From positions 310,001 through 374,000 of the forward strand of contig PJFC01000003.1 in assembly GCA_003574885.1 (NCBI GenBank): a stretch of 64,000 nt of DNA, read 5' to 3'. Of this stretch, positions 27,653-36,314 are shown one piece after another (the first letter of the stretch is position 1; the number at the start of each line of letters is the position of its first letter). The translations under genes were made by a program, and so were the position numbers. Under the pieces are notes generated by a model. That model did no database searches. It had not been told where the DNA came from and worked only from the letters and a program-made list of their open reading frames with translations. Origin of the DNA: Geobacter sp. GTDB taxonomy: Bacteria > Desulfobacterota > Desulfuromonadia > Geobacterales > Geobacteraceae.

Positions 27653-29047
27653 ATGGAAAATCACGCATATCCCTACGTCATCACCGTATCGTCGGAAAAA
27701 GGGGGGGTCGGCAAGACCACCCTCGCCACTAACCTCGCCATTTTCCTCAGGGCACTCCACGAAGAGCTGCCGGTCTCCATCTTTTCCTTCGACAACCACT
27801 TCTCCGTGGACAAGATGTTCGAATTCAAGGGGCAGGCACCCCGGGGAAACGTGGCCGACCTCCTGATGGAGAGCCCCGGCTGCGACCTGCTCCATACCGG
27901 CCAGTACGGCATCAACTACATCCCCTCATCCTCCGACCTCGCCGACCTGAAGGGAGCGATCAGGAGCCCCATGACGCTGGCCAGGCTTCTTGCCCAGTCA
28001 CGTATACCGGGAGTGCTCATCATCGACACCCGCCCCGACCTGGACATCCTTACCCAGAACGCCCTCTACGCCGCCGACCGGGTGCTCATACCGGTGAAGG
28101 ACATGTCCTCCCTGGAGAACTGCCGCAATATCTTCGAAACCTTCGACAAGCGCGGCCTCGACAGGAAGAGCCTCTCACTCATCCCCTGCCTGATCGACGA
28201 GCGGATCAAGTTCGACGGCCCGTTCCAGGACCAGAAGGGGCTGCTCCGGGCCTATGCCATCAACCGGGGCTACCGCTGCGTCGACACCTTCATATCCAAG
28301 AGCCCCAAGGTGGAAAGCCTCAACACCAATCCGGATGGCCGTATCTATCCCATCCTCACCCATGCCAAAGGGACCGACGTCCATGGCCAGTTCACCGAAC
28401 TGGCCCGGATGGTTCTGGATGAAATCCAGGCAACTGCCGAACCTCGTGCACTCCTCTTTCACCAGTGGCAGACGGCGGAAACGGACCGGAAGAAAGCCGC
28501 CTTTTACGGCCGTATGAGTGGGGTCAAACAGGAATGCCTCTTCTGCGGCCGACAGGCGGGAAATGGCTCAGCCGGTTACTTCTTCGAAACCGCCGACAGG
28601 GGGGCCAGCGGCTTCCTCGACACAGAATGCTTTGACGGTTTCCTCACCGCAAACATCTACGGTATCGGCCCGGAGCAGGCCACCTCCCCCGCGGCCCAGA
28701 TGGTGCGGGACGTGGCCCGGGATTCGGTGTTCGTCTGCCGGCCGGTGGAAAACGGTGCGGGGCTGCAGGTGGAATTCAGCCGCTTCAGCCGGGAAGGATC
28801 ACCGCTGCAACGGAAGGATTTCCCGGTAAAGGAATTTGAAGGTGGATTTCTCAGCAGGGAACGGAGCAAGCTCCACCTGCTCATGACGGAAACTCTGGCA
28901 GGACGGGAGAACGGGTTCAGGGAAGGGGTACTCCTCATTCACCCCGTCAACCCCCGGGAGCCGGAGTCGATTCTCCAGGAAGAGCGCTACAGGGAATTCA
29001 CCCGGCTGAAACGGACGATCGTGGAGCAGTTACCGGCGAGAGACTGA
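27653..29047 (+). CDS. ParA/MinD-like ATPase with Cys-containing C-terminal domain
   Basis: 464 aa from ATG 27653 (the first eight codons of the longer frame lack support). Residues 1-250 are a deviant-Walker-A P-loop domain: SSEKGGVGKTTLATNLA (13-29), VLIIDTRPDLD as Walker B, and late switch residues. Residues about 285-464 form a second domain with C295-LF-C298 and a third Cys near 326, not recognised. There is no ParB, MinC/E or flagellar neighbour, so a role in plasmid partition or division-site placement is not supported; a cargo-positioning or redox-sensing role is speculation. Confidence 0.75.
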   Translation: MENHAYPYVITVSSEKGGVGKTTLATNLAIFLRALHEELPVSIFSFDNHFSVDKMFEFKGQAPRGNVADLLMESPGCDLLHTGQYGINYIPSSSDLADLKGAIRSPMTLARLLAQSRIPGVLIIDTRPDLDILTQNALYAADRVLIPVKDMSSLENCRNIFETFDKRGLDRKSLSLIPCLIDERIKFDGPFQDQKGLLRAYAINRGYRCVDTFISKSPKVESLNTNPDGRIYPILTHAKGTDVHGQFTELARMVLDEIQATAEPRALLFHQWQTAETDRKKAAFYGRMSGVKQECLFCGRQAGNGSAGYFFETADRGASGFLDTECFDGFLTANIYGIGPEQATSPAAQMVRDVARDSVFVCRPVENGAGLQVEFSRFSREGSPLQRKDFPVKEFEGGFLSRERSKLHLLMTETLAGRENGFREGVLLIHPVNPREPESILQEERYREFTRLKRTIVEQLPARD

Positions 29048-29089
29048 ATTCAAGTCGGCATCAAATCAGCAACGACGTAACTTCGCCAT

Positions 29090-29225
29090 CAGAAAGTCTG
29101 TTGAAACGCCCGCTCCCTCCGGTCGCTCAAGACGTAAAGGGCGCTAAGAAAAGCTGGAATGTCCACAACCCTTCCCTTGCGGATTTTCTTCGCGGTCTTT
29201 GCGTCTTCGCGGTTAAAGGTTTAAA
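29090..29225. repeat. Low-confidence intergenic repeat-like tract
   Basis: Contains CGCTCCCTCCGGTCGCTCAAG and, further on, a run that reads on the minus strand as AACCGCGAAGACGCAAAGAC followed by GCGAAGAAAATCCGCAAGG, i.e. internal CGCGAAGA/CGCAAAGA near-repeats. Such tracts are common intergenic filler in related genomes by general recollection; no second copy is in the window. Confidence 0.3.
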
Positions 29226-29231
29226 CCTCTA

Positions 29232-30209
29232 TCAATTAACCAGTTCCGATGCCGCCACGAATTGTATCCCCTCCCTCTGCATCCGGGGCATGGCGGTGGC
29301 AAGGGCCTGGATGGTCGCCCGGTGGGGATGGCAGATGGCGATTGCGCTCCCCCGCTTGCGCGCCACGGCGGCTACCTGATCCAGCTGGGCGGTGATAGCG
29401 CCTACGTCCTGAGTGTTGTCGAGAAACACCTGGCGCGACCCCGCCCGCATCCCCATTTTCTTCGCCACAGAATACCCGACGGAGACCGGCGATGTCTTGG
29501 AATCGATGAAGAAAAACCCCTTCCCCCGAAGTACCCCCAGTACCACTCCCATCTTCTCCCTGTTCTCCGTGAAACTCGACCCCATGTGATTGTTGGCCCC
29601 CACAGCATACGGCACCGCCTGGAAATAGTCGGCCATCTGCCGTTCAATTTCGGCATCGCTCTCGGAAAGGAGCAGGCCGTTCTTCTCCAGTTTCTTCTGG
29701 GGAAAGCCCTTCGGTTCCATGGGAATATGCAGCATCACCTGACGCCCTTTTGCATGGACCGCCTCGGCCACGGGACGGGACTTGGCCAGCCCCGGAATTA
29801 CGGAGAACGTCAGGGGAATATTGATGGCGAGCAACTGGCGCGCTTCCTCCATGCTGCTCCCCATGTCATCGATGACGATCGCAACGGTACCGGAGCCGAC
29901 CACTCGCGCCCGGGGTTTCGCTTTCGGGGCAATTTTCGGTGGGGTGACCGGCGCAGGCGGAGTGACCACTGAGGTGTATTCCCTGAGGATGACCGGCGTC
30001 TCGGCAGCACGGGAGGGTATCTTCTGGCGCTCAATCACTGCAGGAGGAGCGGAAGGGACCGGAGGGGTCAGCGGGATACTGGATTTGGTCCACTCCAGCA
30101 GGAAAAAAATGCCCACTATCAGCACAACCACGACAAGGAGCAGAATTAACGGCCTTTTCCCCCCGGGTGAAGGTTTACGACGGTTGGTGACTTTGCGACG
30201 TGTAGCCAA
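29232..30209 (-). CDS. Divergent polysaccharide deacetylase (YibQ family)
   Basis: About 325 aa. Positively charged N-terminus and one TM anchor (LILLLVVVVLIVGIFFLLEW), a Pro-rich periplasmic linker, then the YibQ domain: VAIVIDDMGSSMEEARQLL, LTFSVIPGLAKS, VMLHIPMEPKGFP, NNHMGSSFT, FFIDSKTSP, AICHPH. The NodB-fold Asp, His and His residues are recognisable, though substrate and activity in this family are unsettled. Start: TTG 30207-30209 is preferred because GGAAGGAG lies 5 nt upstream; another TTG at 30236 has none. Confidence 0.82.
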   Translation of the reverse strand: MATRRKVTNRRKPSPGGKRPLILLLVVVVLIVGIFFLLEWTKSSIPLTPPVPSAPPAVIERQKIPSRAAETPVILREYTSVVTPPAPVTPPKIAPKAKPRARVVGSGTVAIVIDDMGSSMEEARQLLAINIPLTFSVIPGLAKSRPVAEAVHAKGRQVMLHIPMEPKGFPQKKLEKNGLLLSESDAEIERQMADYFQAVPYAVGANNHMGSSFTENREKMGVVLGVLRGKGFFFIDSKTSPVSVGYSVAKKMGMRAGSRQVFLDNTQDVGAITAQLDQVAAVARKRGSAIAICHPHRATIQALATAMPRMQREGIQFVAASELVN

Positions 30210-30260
30210 GCGGACTCCTTCCCGATGCAGCGGCAATTAAATAATGGCATCCACCATAGA

Positions 30261-30298
30261 GAACAGGCCCACCGCCGTCATGGCAATGGGCCTGTTTC
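30261..30298. terminator. Hairpin between the cohesin-like gene and yibQ
   Basis: AACAGGCCCA/TGGGCCTGTT (30262-30271 with 30287-30296), 15-nt loop, and only short T-runs. Probably terminates the secreted-protein transcript that ends at 30327. Confidence 0.6.
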
Positions 30299-30326
30299 CC
30301 CCTGGAATCAAGGCACCATCCCCACC

Positions 30327-31685
30327 TTACTTCTTAACAGGCTTGACACCAGCCTGTTTTTTCGACGTCAGGACCAGATAATTGGCAGTGAAGATGTAAT
30401 CGTCAAGGTAGTCCCGTTTCCCGTCCTTGTTCAGGTCGAAACGGGGGGCCTTGTCCGTTCCCCTCTCCTTGAGGAACTGGCTGAACTCCACCTCCGTCGG
30501 CGGCACTCCCGGCTTGACCACGGTTATATCCGCAGTCGGCGACACAACGACCGGTATCTCCGATATCACGCCATCCAAAAGCATGGTAACCGTCGCGGTG
30601 GAGGTTCCCTTCACCGGCTTTGTCTCCACAATCCATGCCCCGTCGCTGTCACGGCGGAGGGAAACCAGCTTGGAATCCTTCAGTGCAAAGTTGGGGGCAC
30701 TCTTGGCAGTTTTGGGTACCATCAACCAAACCTTAACCGGCGTCGCCCCGTCCGACAGGGCAACGGGAGGTTGCTGGCGGTAAGTCGCCCCCTTCTCAGG
30801 AGTAAACAGACCCATCAGTGCCTGGGGAGTCCGCTCACCCTTATAGTCACGGAATTTGGCCAGTACGCTTTTGGCGACAGACATTGTTCTTTCGGGAGAC
30901 GGGGCAACCTGCGGGGACGCGGTTACCGGTTCGCGGGACGGAGCCCCCGGGGAAGGCGCTGCCCTTTCCGGGGAAGGTTCCGCCGTCGGCATGACAGGTT
31001 CTTCTTTCCGCTCCTTGGCCGGCGTCGCTGTGGGATTAGTGTCGGTCGAAATAGTCATCCCCACCGGCCAGGTCGGCTGACCCGTGCCGACGGTGACCGG
31101 GGTAACGGTGGACCCGGTCGTGGTGGTTGTCGTGGATCCGGTTGTACTCCCCCCCGACGTACCATCGGCAGTCGTCCCTTCCGATGTCTTACCGGTAGTC
31201 GTTTCTCCCGAAGCTGTATCACCAGCGGCAGGCAAGGTAGTCGTGACAGCCGCCCCAGTATAGCCTACGGGTATCACCGACATTTGCCGGCCATCCTTAT
31301 CCACCACAGAAGCCGTTATCCCCAGGTTACCGGTGCCGCTCCCCTTGCCGGTAAAGGTAACGATGGCCACCGGACCGCTCCCCTGCAAGGGGGTGGCATT
31401 GATGATGGCGATCCGAACCGAACCGGTCGCATTGGGATTGGCGGCAAACAGTGCCGATCCGGCCGCGCTCCCCTTCTCCACCACCGGGCTGACCAGCATT
31501 CCGGCATCGTAACTGATGATGATATCCAGAGCGGCAACCCCGTCCAGCGGACTCCCGTTAACCACGAACCGGTTGGTTCCGGAAGGGGCCAGCGACAGGG
31601 TCACGGCGGCATACGCCGATCCCGCCTGGAGAAGGAAGAGTGTTACAAGAACCGTCAATAGGGAATAAAGCGACCTTGGTTTCAT
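30327..31685 (-). CDS. Secreted protein with cohesin-like and dockerin-like domains
   Basis: 452 aa from ATG 31683-31685, GAGGT upstream. Signal peptide ending at GSAYA (about 26). Residues about 28-145 resemble a cohesin fold (LDIIISYDAGMLVSPVV, VRIAIINATPLQGSGPVAIVTFTG). A low-complexity Thr/Ser/Gly stretch follows (about 150-190), then a Pro/Glu-rich linker, a beta-rich region, and near the C-terminus a single EF-hand-like dockerin segment DLNKDGKRDYLDDYIF. Having both partner-type modules in one chain could allow self-assembly, which is inference. No cellulosome genes are nearby. Confidence 0.65.
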   Translation of the reverse strand: MKPRSLYSLLTVLVTLFLLQAGSAYAAVTLSLAPSGTNRFVVNGSPLDGVAALDIIISYDAGMLVSPVVEKGSAAGSALFAANPNATGSVRIAIINATPLQGSGPVAIVTFTGKGSGTGNLGITASVVDKDGRQMSVIPVGYTGAAVTTTLPAAGDTASGETTTGKTSEGTTADGTSGGSTTGSTTTTTTGSTVTPVTVGTGQPTWPVGMTISTDTNPTATPAKERKEEPVMPTAEPSPERAAPSPGAPSREPVTASPQVAPSPERTMSVAKSVLAKFRDYKGERTPQALMGLFTPEKGATYRQQPPVALSDGATPVKVWLMVPKTAKSAPNFALKDSKLVSLRRDSDGAWIVETKPVKGTSTATVTMLLDGVISEIPVVVSPTADITVVKPGVPPTEVEFSQFLKERGTDKAPRFDLNKDGKRDYLDDYIFTANYLVLTSKKQAGVKPVKK

Positions 31686-31836
31686 GGTAACCTCGCAAAC
31701 AGTCAGGATGTTCTCGTCGTTTCTCATTAGCCGAAACGCCGCACCAGTATACTGCAATGGGGTCATAAAATCCAGTGGTGTGATAGACGTAAATTTTGGA
31801 GCAATCGGTCTCACGGGTCCAACAGACTGTCGTCAA

Positions 31837-32772
31837 TCAGTAGAGCGGCAGCGGCGCGGGGACCAAGGGGATACGGGCAGGGTCGAAAGATTTCACGGCC
31901 CAGCCGATAATTTCCGTGCAGGGAGCCCCGTTCAGGTCCGGTGGCGGGGACTGGCCAAGAAACCGGAGTGCCGCGAGCAGGAGGGTCCATCCTTCCCGTG
32001 CCAGGTCGCGGTCCGCCAGGGAAACCGCGTTTTCCCGCTTGGAGAGCTTCGTCCCTTCCGGATTGACCACAAGGGGAAGATGGCCGTAGACCGGCGTCGG
32101 GAAACCGAGGAGCTTCTGCAGGTAGATCTGGCGGGGGGTCGAGGAAAGGAGGTCGGCCCCGCGTATCACCTGGTTGATGCCGCCCTCCCCGTCATCCACC
32201 ACCACTGCCAGGTGATAGGCGAAAGGGCCATCGGCACGCTGGATCACGAAGTCACCGCAGGATGCGGAGAGGGCCTGGCTGTATTTACCCACGACCAGGT
32301 CGTCGAACTCGATCAGTTCGTCGTACACCTTGACCCGCAAGGCCCGTTCGGCCTTACCCTCCGGGAGGCCGTCACGACAGGTGCCGGGGTAGACCAGCTC
32401 GGCACCGTGGGGAGCAGAGGATATCCGGGAAATCTCCGACCTAGTGCAGCCGCAGGCATAGGCAAGGCCTGCCCCGAGCAGCCGCTCCATGGCCGACCGG
32501 TAGGCCTCCGTGCGGCGGCTCTGGTAGACGACCTCCCCATCCCACCGGAATCCGAGGGCCTCCAGGGTGCGAAGCATGTCGTCGGCAATGCCGGGGACCA
32601 CGCGGGGAGTATCAAGGTCCTCCATCCGGAGAAGCCACTTCCCCCCCGCCCGGCGCGCCATGACATAACTCCCGACGGCCGCCACCAAGGATCCCAGGTG
32701 GAGCGGCCCCGTGGGAGACGGGGCAAAGCGGCCAACGACGTGCACTTCGGTGATGTCAGTGGCAGGGGTCAT
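31837..32772 (-). CDS. gluQ: Glutamyl-Q tRNA(Asp) synthetase
   Basis: Truncated GluRS paralogue that attaches glutamate to queuosine in tRNA(Asp). 311 aa, i.e. the catalytic core with no anticodon-binding domain. Signatures: GRFAPSPTGPLHLGSL (HIGH-like), the zinc site CGC/C in YACGCTRSEI and YPGTCRDG, and GTKLSKRE (KMSKS-like). It lies between the secreted protein and ppnP on the same strand. Confidence 0.94.
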   Translation of the reverse strand: MTPATDITEVHVVGRFAPSPTGPLHLGSLVAAVGSYVMARRAGGKWLLRMEDLDTPRVVPGIADDMLRTLEALGFRWDGEVVYQSRRTEAYRSAMERLLGAGLAYACGCTRSEISRISSAPHGAELVYPGTCRDGLPEGKAERALRVKVYDELIEFDDLVVGKYSQALSASCGDFVIQRADGPFAYHLAVVVDDGEGGINQVIRGADLLSSTPRQIYLQKLLGFPTPVYGHLPLVVNPEGTKLSKRENAVSLADRDLAREGWTLLLAALRFLGQSPPPDLNGAPCTEIIGWAVKSFDPARIPLVPAPLPLY

Positions 32773-32848
32773 GGGAAAATCCTACCATCCGCCATTATCA
32801 AGATATTATCCGCTTTTTCCGCGTCCAATTGCCGTTTCCAGGATTACA

Positions 32849-33163
32849 TCAACCAAGGTATGAACAGCAATAATCGGTGAGAGAGTTGACCTTCATGGTA
32901 AACGAGGAGTTTGCAGCCACCGTGAAGGATTCTCCGCCGACGACACGGTCCCACAGATCGTTCCCCGGCAATTTAACATCCAGTTCTCCGGACAGGATTT
33001 CCATGGTCTCCGCCACGCCGGTGTTGAAGGTGTACTCACCGGGCTGCATGACCCCCAGTGTCTTCTTCGACACGTCGGGAAAGATTATGGTGCGGCTCGT
33101 CACGGCGCCGCCGAAATAGGCGTTCAGCTCGCGAACTACGGTTACATTGGTAAATTCTGACAT
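32849..33163 (-). CDS. ppnP: Pyrimidine/purine nucleoside phosphorylase
   Basis: 104-aa cupin of the PpnP (YaiE/DUF1255) family, which phosphorolyses several nucleosides to free base and ribose-1-phosphate. TSRTIIFPDVSKKTLGVMQPGEYTFNTG, TMEILSGELDVKLPG and the ESFTVAANSSFTMKV strand match the family along its whole length. Starts 26 bp after recG on the same strand. Confidence 0.92.
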   Translation of the reverse strand: MSEFTNVTVVRELNAYFGGAVTSRTIIFPDVSKKTLGVMQPGEYTFNTGVAETMEILSGELDVKLPGNDLWDRVVGGESFTVAANSSFTMKVNSLTDYCCSYLG

Positions 33164-33189
33164 CTTTTCCTCCGTTTTTATGAGTTATG

Positions 33190-35487
33190 TTACGCAATAC
33201 CGGCAAGTTCCAGCCGCCCACCCCAGCGCTTCACCAGTTCTTCCCTGAGCAGAGGGTGCCGCTCCAGGGCAGGGTCCTGCTCCAAAAGCCCGAATGCTTC
33301 CCGGCGGGCCTCTTCCAGCAGCCGTCCGTCCCGCAGGATGCTGGCGACGCGAAAATCGGGGATTCCCGCCTGGCGGGTACCGAGGAAATCTCCCGGGCCG
33401 CGGATCTCAAGGTCCGCCTCGGCGATCCTGAAGCCGTCGGTGGTCGCCTCCATCACCTGGAGCCGCTTCTCCCCGTCCTCGGAAAGCCGGCCGGGGGTAA
33501 GGAGAATACAGCGTGATTTTGCGCTCCCCCGCCCCACCCTCCCCCGCAGCTGGTGGAGCTGGGAGAGGCCGAACCGCTCGGCATGCTCGATGACCATCAC
33601 CGTAGCATTGGGAACGTCGATTCCGACCTCCACGACGGTGGTGGCAACCAGGATATGGATCTCCCGGTTCTTGAAGGCGGCCATCATCCCCTCCTTCTCC
33701 TCCGGCTTGAGGCGGCCATGGAGAAGGCCGATCTTCAGGTCGGGGAAGACGTCCTGTTGCAGGTGTTCCGCCATCTGGGTCGCTGCCTTCAGGTCCGACT
33801 TCTCGGTCTCCTCCACGAGGGGGTAGATGACATATGCCTGCCGCCCCTGCCCCACCTCATCGCGGATGGTCGCGTAGACCTGGGGACGACGTGACTCGAA
33901 GAAGATCCGCGTCTCGATGGGGGTCCGTCCCGGCGGCAGCTCGTCGATAACCGACAGGGAGAGGTCGCCGAAGACCGTCATGGCCAGGGTGCGGGGGATG
34001 GGGGTGGCGGTCATCACCAGGATGTCCGGATTTATCCCTTTTTTCTTCAGCAGCCCCCGCTGGATGACGCCGAACCGGTGCTGCTCATCCACGATCCCCA
34101 GGCCGAGGCGGGCGAACTCCACCTTCTCCTGGATCACCGCATGGGTGCCGATGACAATATGGGCCGTACCGTCCGCCACCCGGGCCAGCACCTCCGTTCT
34201 CGCCTTCCCCTTCAGGGAGGAGGTGATGAGGTTGACGGCAATGCCGAGCTGCTCGCACCAGCGGTGGATGGTAAGATAGTGCTGCTCGGCGAGGATCTCA
34301 GTGGGGGCCATGATGGCGACCTGATAGCCGTTCTCCACCGCCACCAGTGCTGCCATGAGCGCAACCAGCGTCTTGCCGCTCCCCACGTCCCCCTGAACCA
34401 GGCGGTGCATGGGGTGGGGAGCCATCATGTCCCCCTTGATCTCGGAAAGGACCCGGCGCTGGGCGTTGGTCATCTGGAACGGGAGGAGCTGCAGCAGGGC
34501 TTTGGTGTATTTGTGGGTGACGGCAAAGGGTATCCCCTCCTCCAGCGTCACCCCCCGCTTCTTCAGGGCCAGCCCGAGCTCCAGGAAGAAAAACTCGTCG
34601 AAAACCAGGGTGCGGTGGCCGGGAGTCTTCCCCTCATTCAGCGCCTCTATGGTAGCGGATTCACCAGGGAAATGGACCTCCCGAAGAGCATCGGGCAAAG
34701 GGATCAGCCCGTTGAGGGTGACGATATCCGCCGGCAGCGGGTTCACGGCGGCAGCGGCGAAACCGTCCACCACCTCCTTCTGCACCTTGCGCATGGTCTT
34801 CTGGTGGACCCCCTCGGTGAGGGGATAGACCGGCACGATCCGGCCGAAGTTGAACGGGTCCCGGGCCATCACCGTCGCCAGGCTCTCATCCTCCGCCAGC
34901 CACTCCACGTCCGGATGGTGAACTTCCCGCTGGTAGCCGTACTGGGCAACCTCGCCAGTAAAAATCCCCTTCCGACCCGGCCGCCAGGCCTTCTTCTGCC
35001 AGGCGGGATTGAAATGGAACCACTTGAGGGAGATGGTGCCGCTTCCGTCGCTCACAATCGCCTCGAAGAAGCGCCGCCCGCCACGGGTAGCCACCGTGTC
35101 GGCGGTCAGCACCTCGCCGTGGAACACCTCCGTGTGGCCGGGGCGCAGTTTCCCCACTTTCCGGAGCTCCCGCCGGTCCTCGTAGCGGTTGGGGAGGAGG
35201 TAGAGGGCATCCTCCACCGTGGCGATCCCCTTCTTCGCCAGCGCCTCCGCCAGTTTTGGCCCGACCCCCTTGATGAACCGGAAAGGGGTCGCCAGGTTCT
35301 TGCGGTTGATGGACTCGGCCAGCGGCACCGGCGCAGATGGCGCAATCGGCGGCAGATGGCGCGCCAGCAGGTATCCCCCTTCCGCAGGGGTCAGTTCTAC
35401 GCTCTCCCCCGGCTTGAGTCCGAGTTCTTTCGCCACCTCGGCGGGGATGGTCAGGGTATTGTTGTCGGAAAGTCTGATGATGGGCAT
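33190..35487 (-). CDS. recG: ATP-dependent DNA helicase RecG with N-terminal AbrB-fold extension
   Basis: Branch-migration helicase that regresses stalled forks. About 765 aa from ATG 35485-35487. Residues about 3-44 (IIRLSDNNTLTIPAEVAKEL followed by GLKPGESVEL) look like a SpoVT/AbrB swapped-hairpin domain. Next come a helix-hairpin-helix (FIKGVGPKLAEALAKKGI, 71-88), the OB wedge domain, and the two helicase lobes: GDVGSGKT, DEQHRFG, MTATPIPRTLAM, VEVGIDVPNATVMVIEHAERFGLSQLHQLRGRVGRG. All helicase motifs are intact. The AbrB segment is not part of standard RecG. Confidence 0.93.
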   Translation of the reverse strand: MPIIRLSDNNTLTIPAEVAKELGLKPGESVELTPAEGGYLLARHLPPIAPSAPVPLAESINRKNLATPFRFIKGVGPKLAEALAKKGIATVEDALYLLPNRYEDRRELRKVGKLRPGHTEVFHGEVLTADTVATRGGRRFFEAIVSDGSGTISLKWFHFNPAWQKKAWRPGRKGIFTGEVAQYGYQREVHHPDVEWLAEDESLATVMARDPFNFGRIVPVYPLTEGVHQKTMRKVQKEVVDGFAAAAVNPLPADIVTLNGLIPLPDALREVHFPGESATIEALNEGKTPGHRTLVFDEFFFLELGLALKKRGVTLEEGIPFAVTHKYTKALLQLLPFQMTNAQRRVLSEIKGDMMAPHPMHRLVQGDVGSGKTLVALMAALVAVENGYQVAIMAPTEILAEQHYLTIHRWCEQLGIAVNLITSSLKGKARTEVLARVADGTAHIVIGTHAVIQEKVEFARLGLGIVDEQHRFGVIQRGLLKKKGINPDILVMTATPIPRTLAMTVFGDLSLSVIDELPPGRTPIETRIFFESRRPQVYATIRDEVGQGRQAYVIYPLVEETEKSDLKAATQMAEHLQQDVFPDLKIGLLHGRLKPEEKEGMMAAFKNREIHILVATTVVEVGIDVPNATVMVIEHAERFGLSQLHQLRGRVGRGSAKSRCILLTPGRLSEDGEKRLQVMEATTDGFRIAEADLEIRGPGDFLGTRQAGIPDFRVASILRDGRLLEEARREAFGLLEQDPALERHPLLREELVKRWGGRLELAGIA

Positions 35488-35590
35488 GGGAAGCGCCGCC
35501 CCCCTCCGAAGCGGCGGGTGCCATAGTAGCATTCCTGCGGGGTATTTGTGGAGAAAAATTGTGGGCCTTACCTATCAGACAAAATAACAC

Positions 35591-35619
35591 TTGCTCCCAC
35601 ATTGGGATCAGGTTATAAT
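35591..35619 (+). promoter_or_regulatory. Sigma70 promoter of higBA
   Basis: TTGCTC (35591-35596), 17-nt spacer, TATAAT (35614-35619). The -10 ends only 9 nt before the higB ATG at 35629, so a start 6-8 nt downstream would leave a leader of about 2-4 nt: an almost leaderless toxin mRNA. Confidence 0.75.
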
Positions 35620-35628
35620 TCACTCACC

Positions 35629-35922
35629 ATGCGCATTATATCCCGCAAAACCCTCCGAGAATTCTGGGACCTGCATCCCGACGCACGGCAGCCGTTGCAG
35701 GCGTGGTATGATGATGTGAAGCGCGCCGAATGGCATTCTCCGGCAGACATCAAGAGAATTTACCGCAACGCCAGTTTTCTGGCCGACAACCGAGTCGTAT
35801 TCAACATCAAGGGGAACAAGTACCGCCTTATCGTGGCCGTCCAGTACGCTCACGGCATACTGTTTATCCGTTTCGTGGGCATTCATCGGGATTATGACAA
35901 GGTCGACGCAACAACGATCTGA
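35629..35922 (+). CDS. higB: HigB-type toxin (mRNA interferase)
   Basis: 97 aa with the HigB family start MRIISRKTLREFWDLHPDA, then FLADNRVVFNIKGNKYRLIVAVQY and the C-terminal IRFVGIHRDYDKVDATTI block; basic residues and a terminal His/Tyr match the RelE-fold ribosome-dependent RNase. The toxin precedes the antitoxin, as in other hig loci, 14 bp apart. The start is set by family similarity; longer in-frame starts would extend across the -10 element. Confidence 0.92.
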   Translation: MRIISRKTLREFWDLHPDARQPLQAWYDDVKRAEWHSPADIKRIYRNASFLADNRVVFNIKGNKYRLIVAVQYAHGILFIRFVGIHRDYDKVDATTI

Positions 35923-35936
35923 ATGGAGAACTTCAT

Positions 35937-36314
35937 ATGGATATCAAACCGGTAAAAAACGAGGCTGATTATCAGGCAGCATTGGAAGAAATCGAGCGAC
36001 TGTTCGACGCCGCCCCGGATACACCAGAAGCGGACAGGCTCGAAGTGTTGACAACCCTTGTCGAAGCCTACGAAGAAAAACAGTATGCCATCCCCTTCCC
36101 CGACCCGATCGAGGCCATCCTGTATCACATGGAAAGCAGGGGTCTTTCGCGCCGTGACCTGGAAGCTTATATCGGCAGCCGCGCCCGTGTCTCCGAGGTG
36201 CTGAACCGCAAGCGACCATTAACAATGGAAATGATCAGAAATCTTCACAGAGGTCTTGGCATCCCGGCAGAAGTTCTTATACAGCCTTATCATACGTTCA
36301 AGGACGCAGCTTGA
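35937..36314 (+). CDS. higA: HigA-type antitoxin (HTH)
   Basis: 125 aa. Acidic N-terminal half (YQAALEEIERLFDAAPDTPEADRLEVLTTLVEAYEEKQYAI), the part that wraps the toxin, and a C-terminal XRE-like HTH (LSRRDLEAYIGSRARVSEVLNRKRPLTMEMIRNLHRGLGIP) that would bind the operon promoter. ATGG start with GGAGAAC upstream. It forms an intact pair with higB in an AT-rich accessory gap between recG and an EamA transporter. Confidence 0.92.
   Translation: MDIKPVKNEADYQAALEEIERLFDAAPDTPEADRLEVLTTLVEAYEEKQYAIPFPDPIEAILYHMESRGLSRRDLEAYIGSRARVSEVLNRKRPLTMEMIRNLHRGLGIPAEVLIQPYHTFKDAA

Noticed and set aside
30225-31661. 478-codon open frame on the plus strand, Arg/Gly-rich
   Set aside because: Shadow of the secreted cohesin-like gene; its composition is an artefact of complementing Thr/Ser/Pro codons.
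34078-35526. 482-codon open frame on the plus strand
   Set aside because: Antisense shadow of recG, which has all helicase motifs on the other strand.
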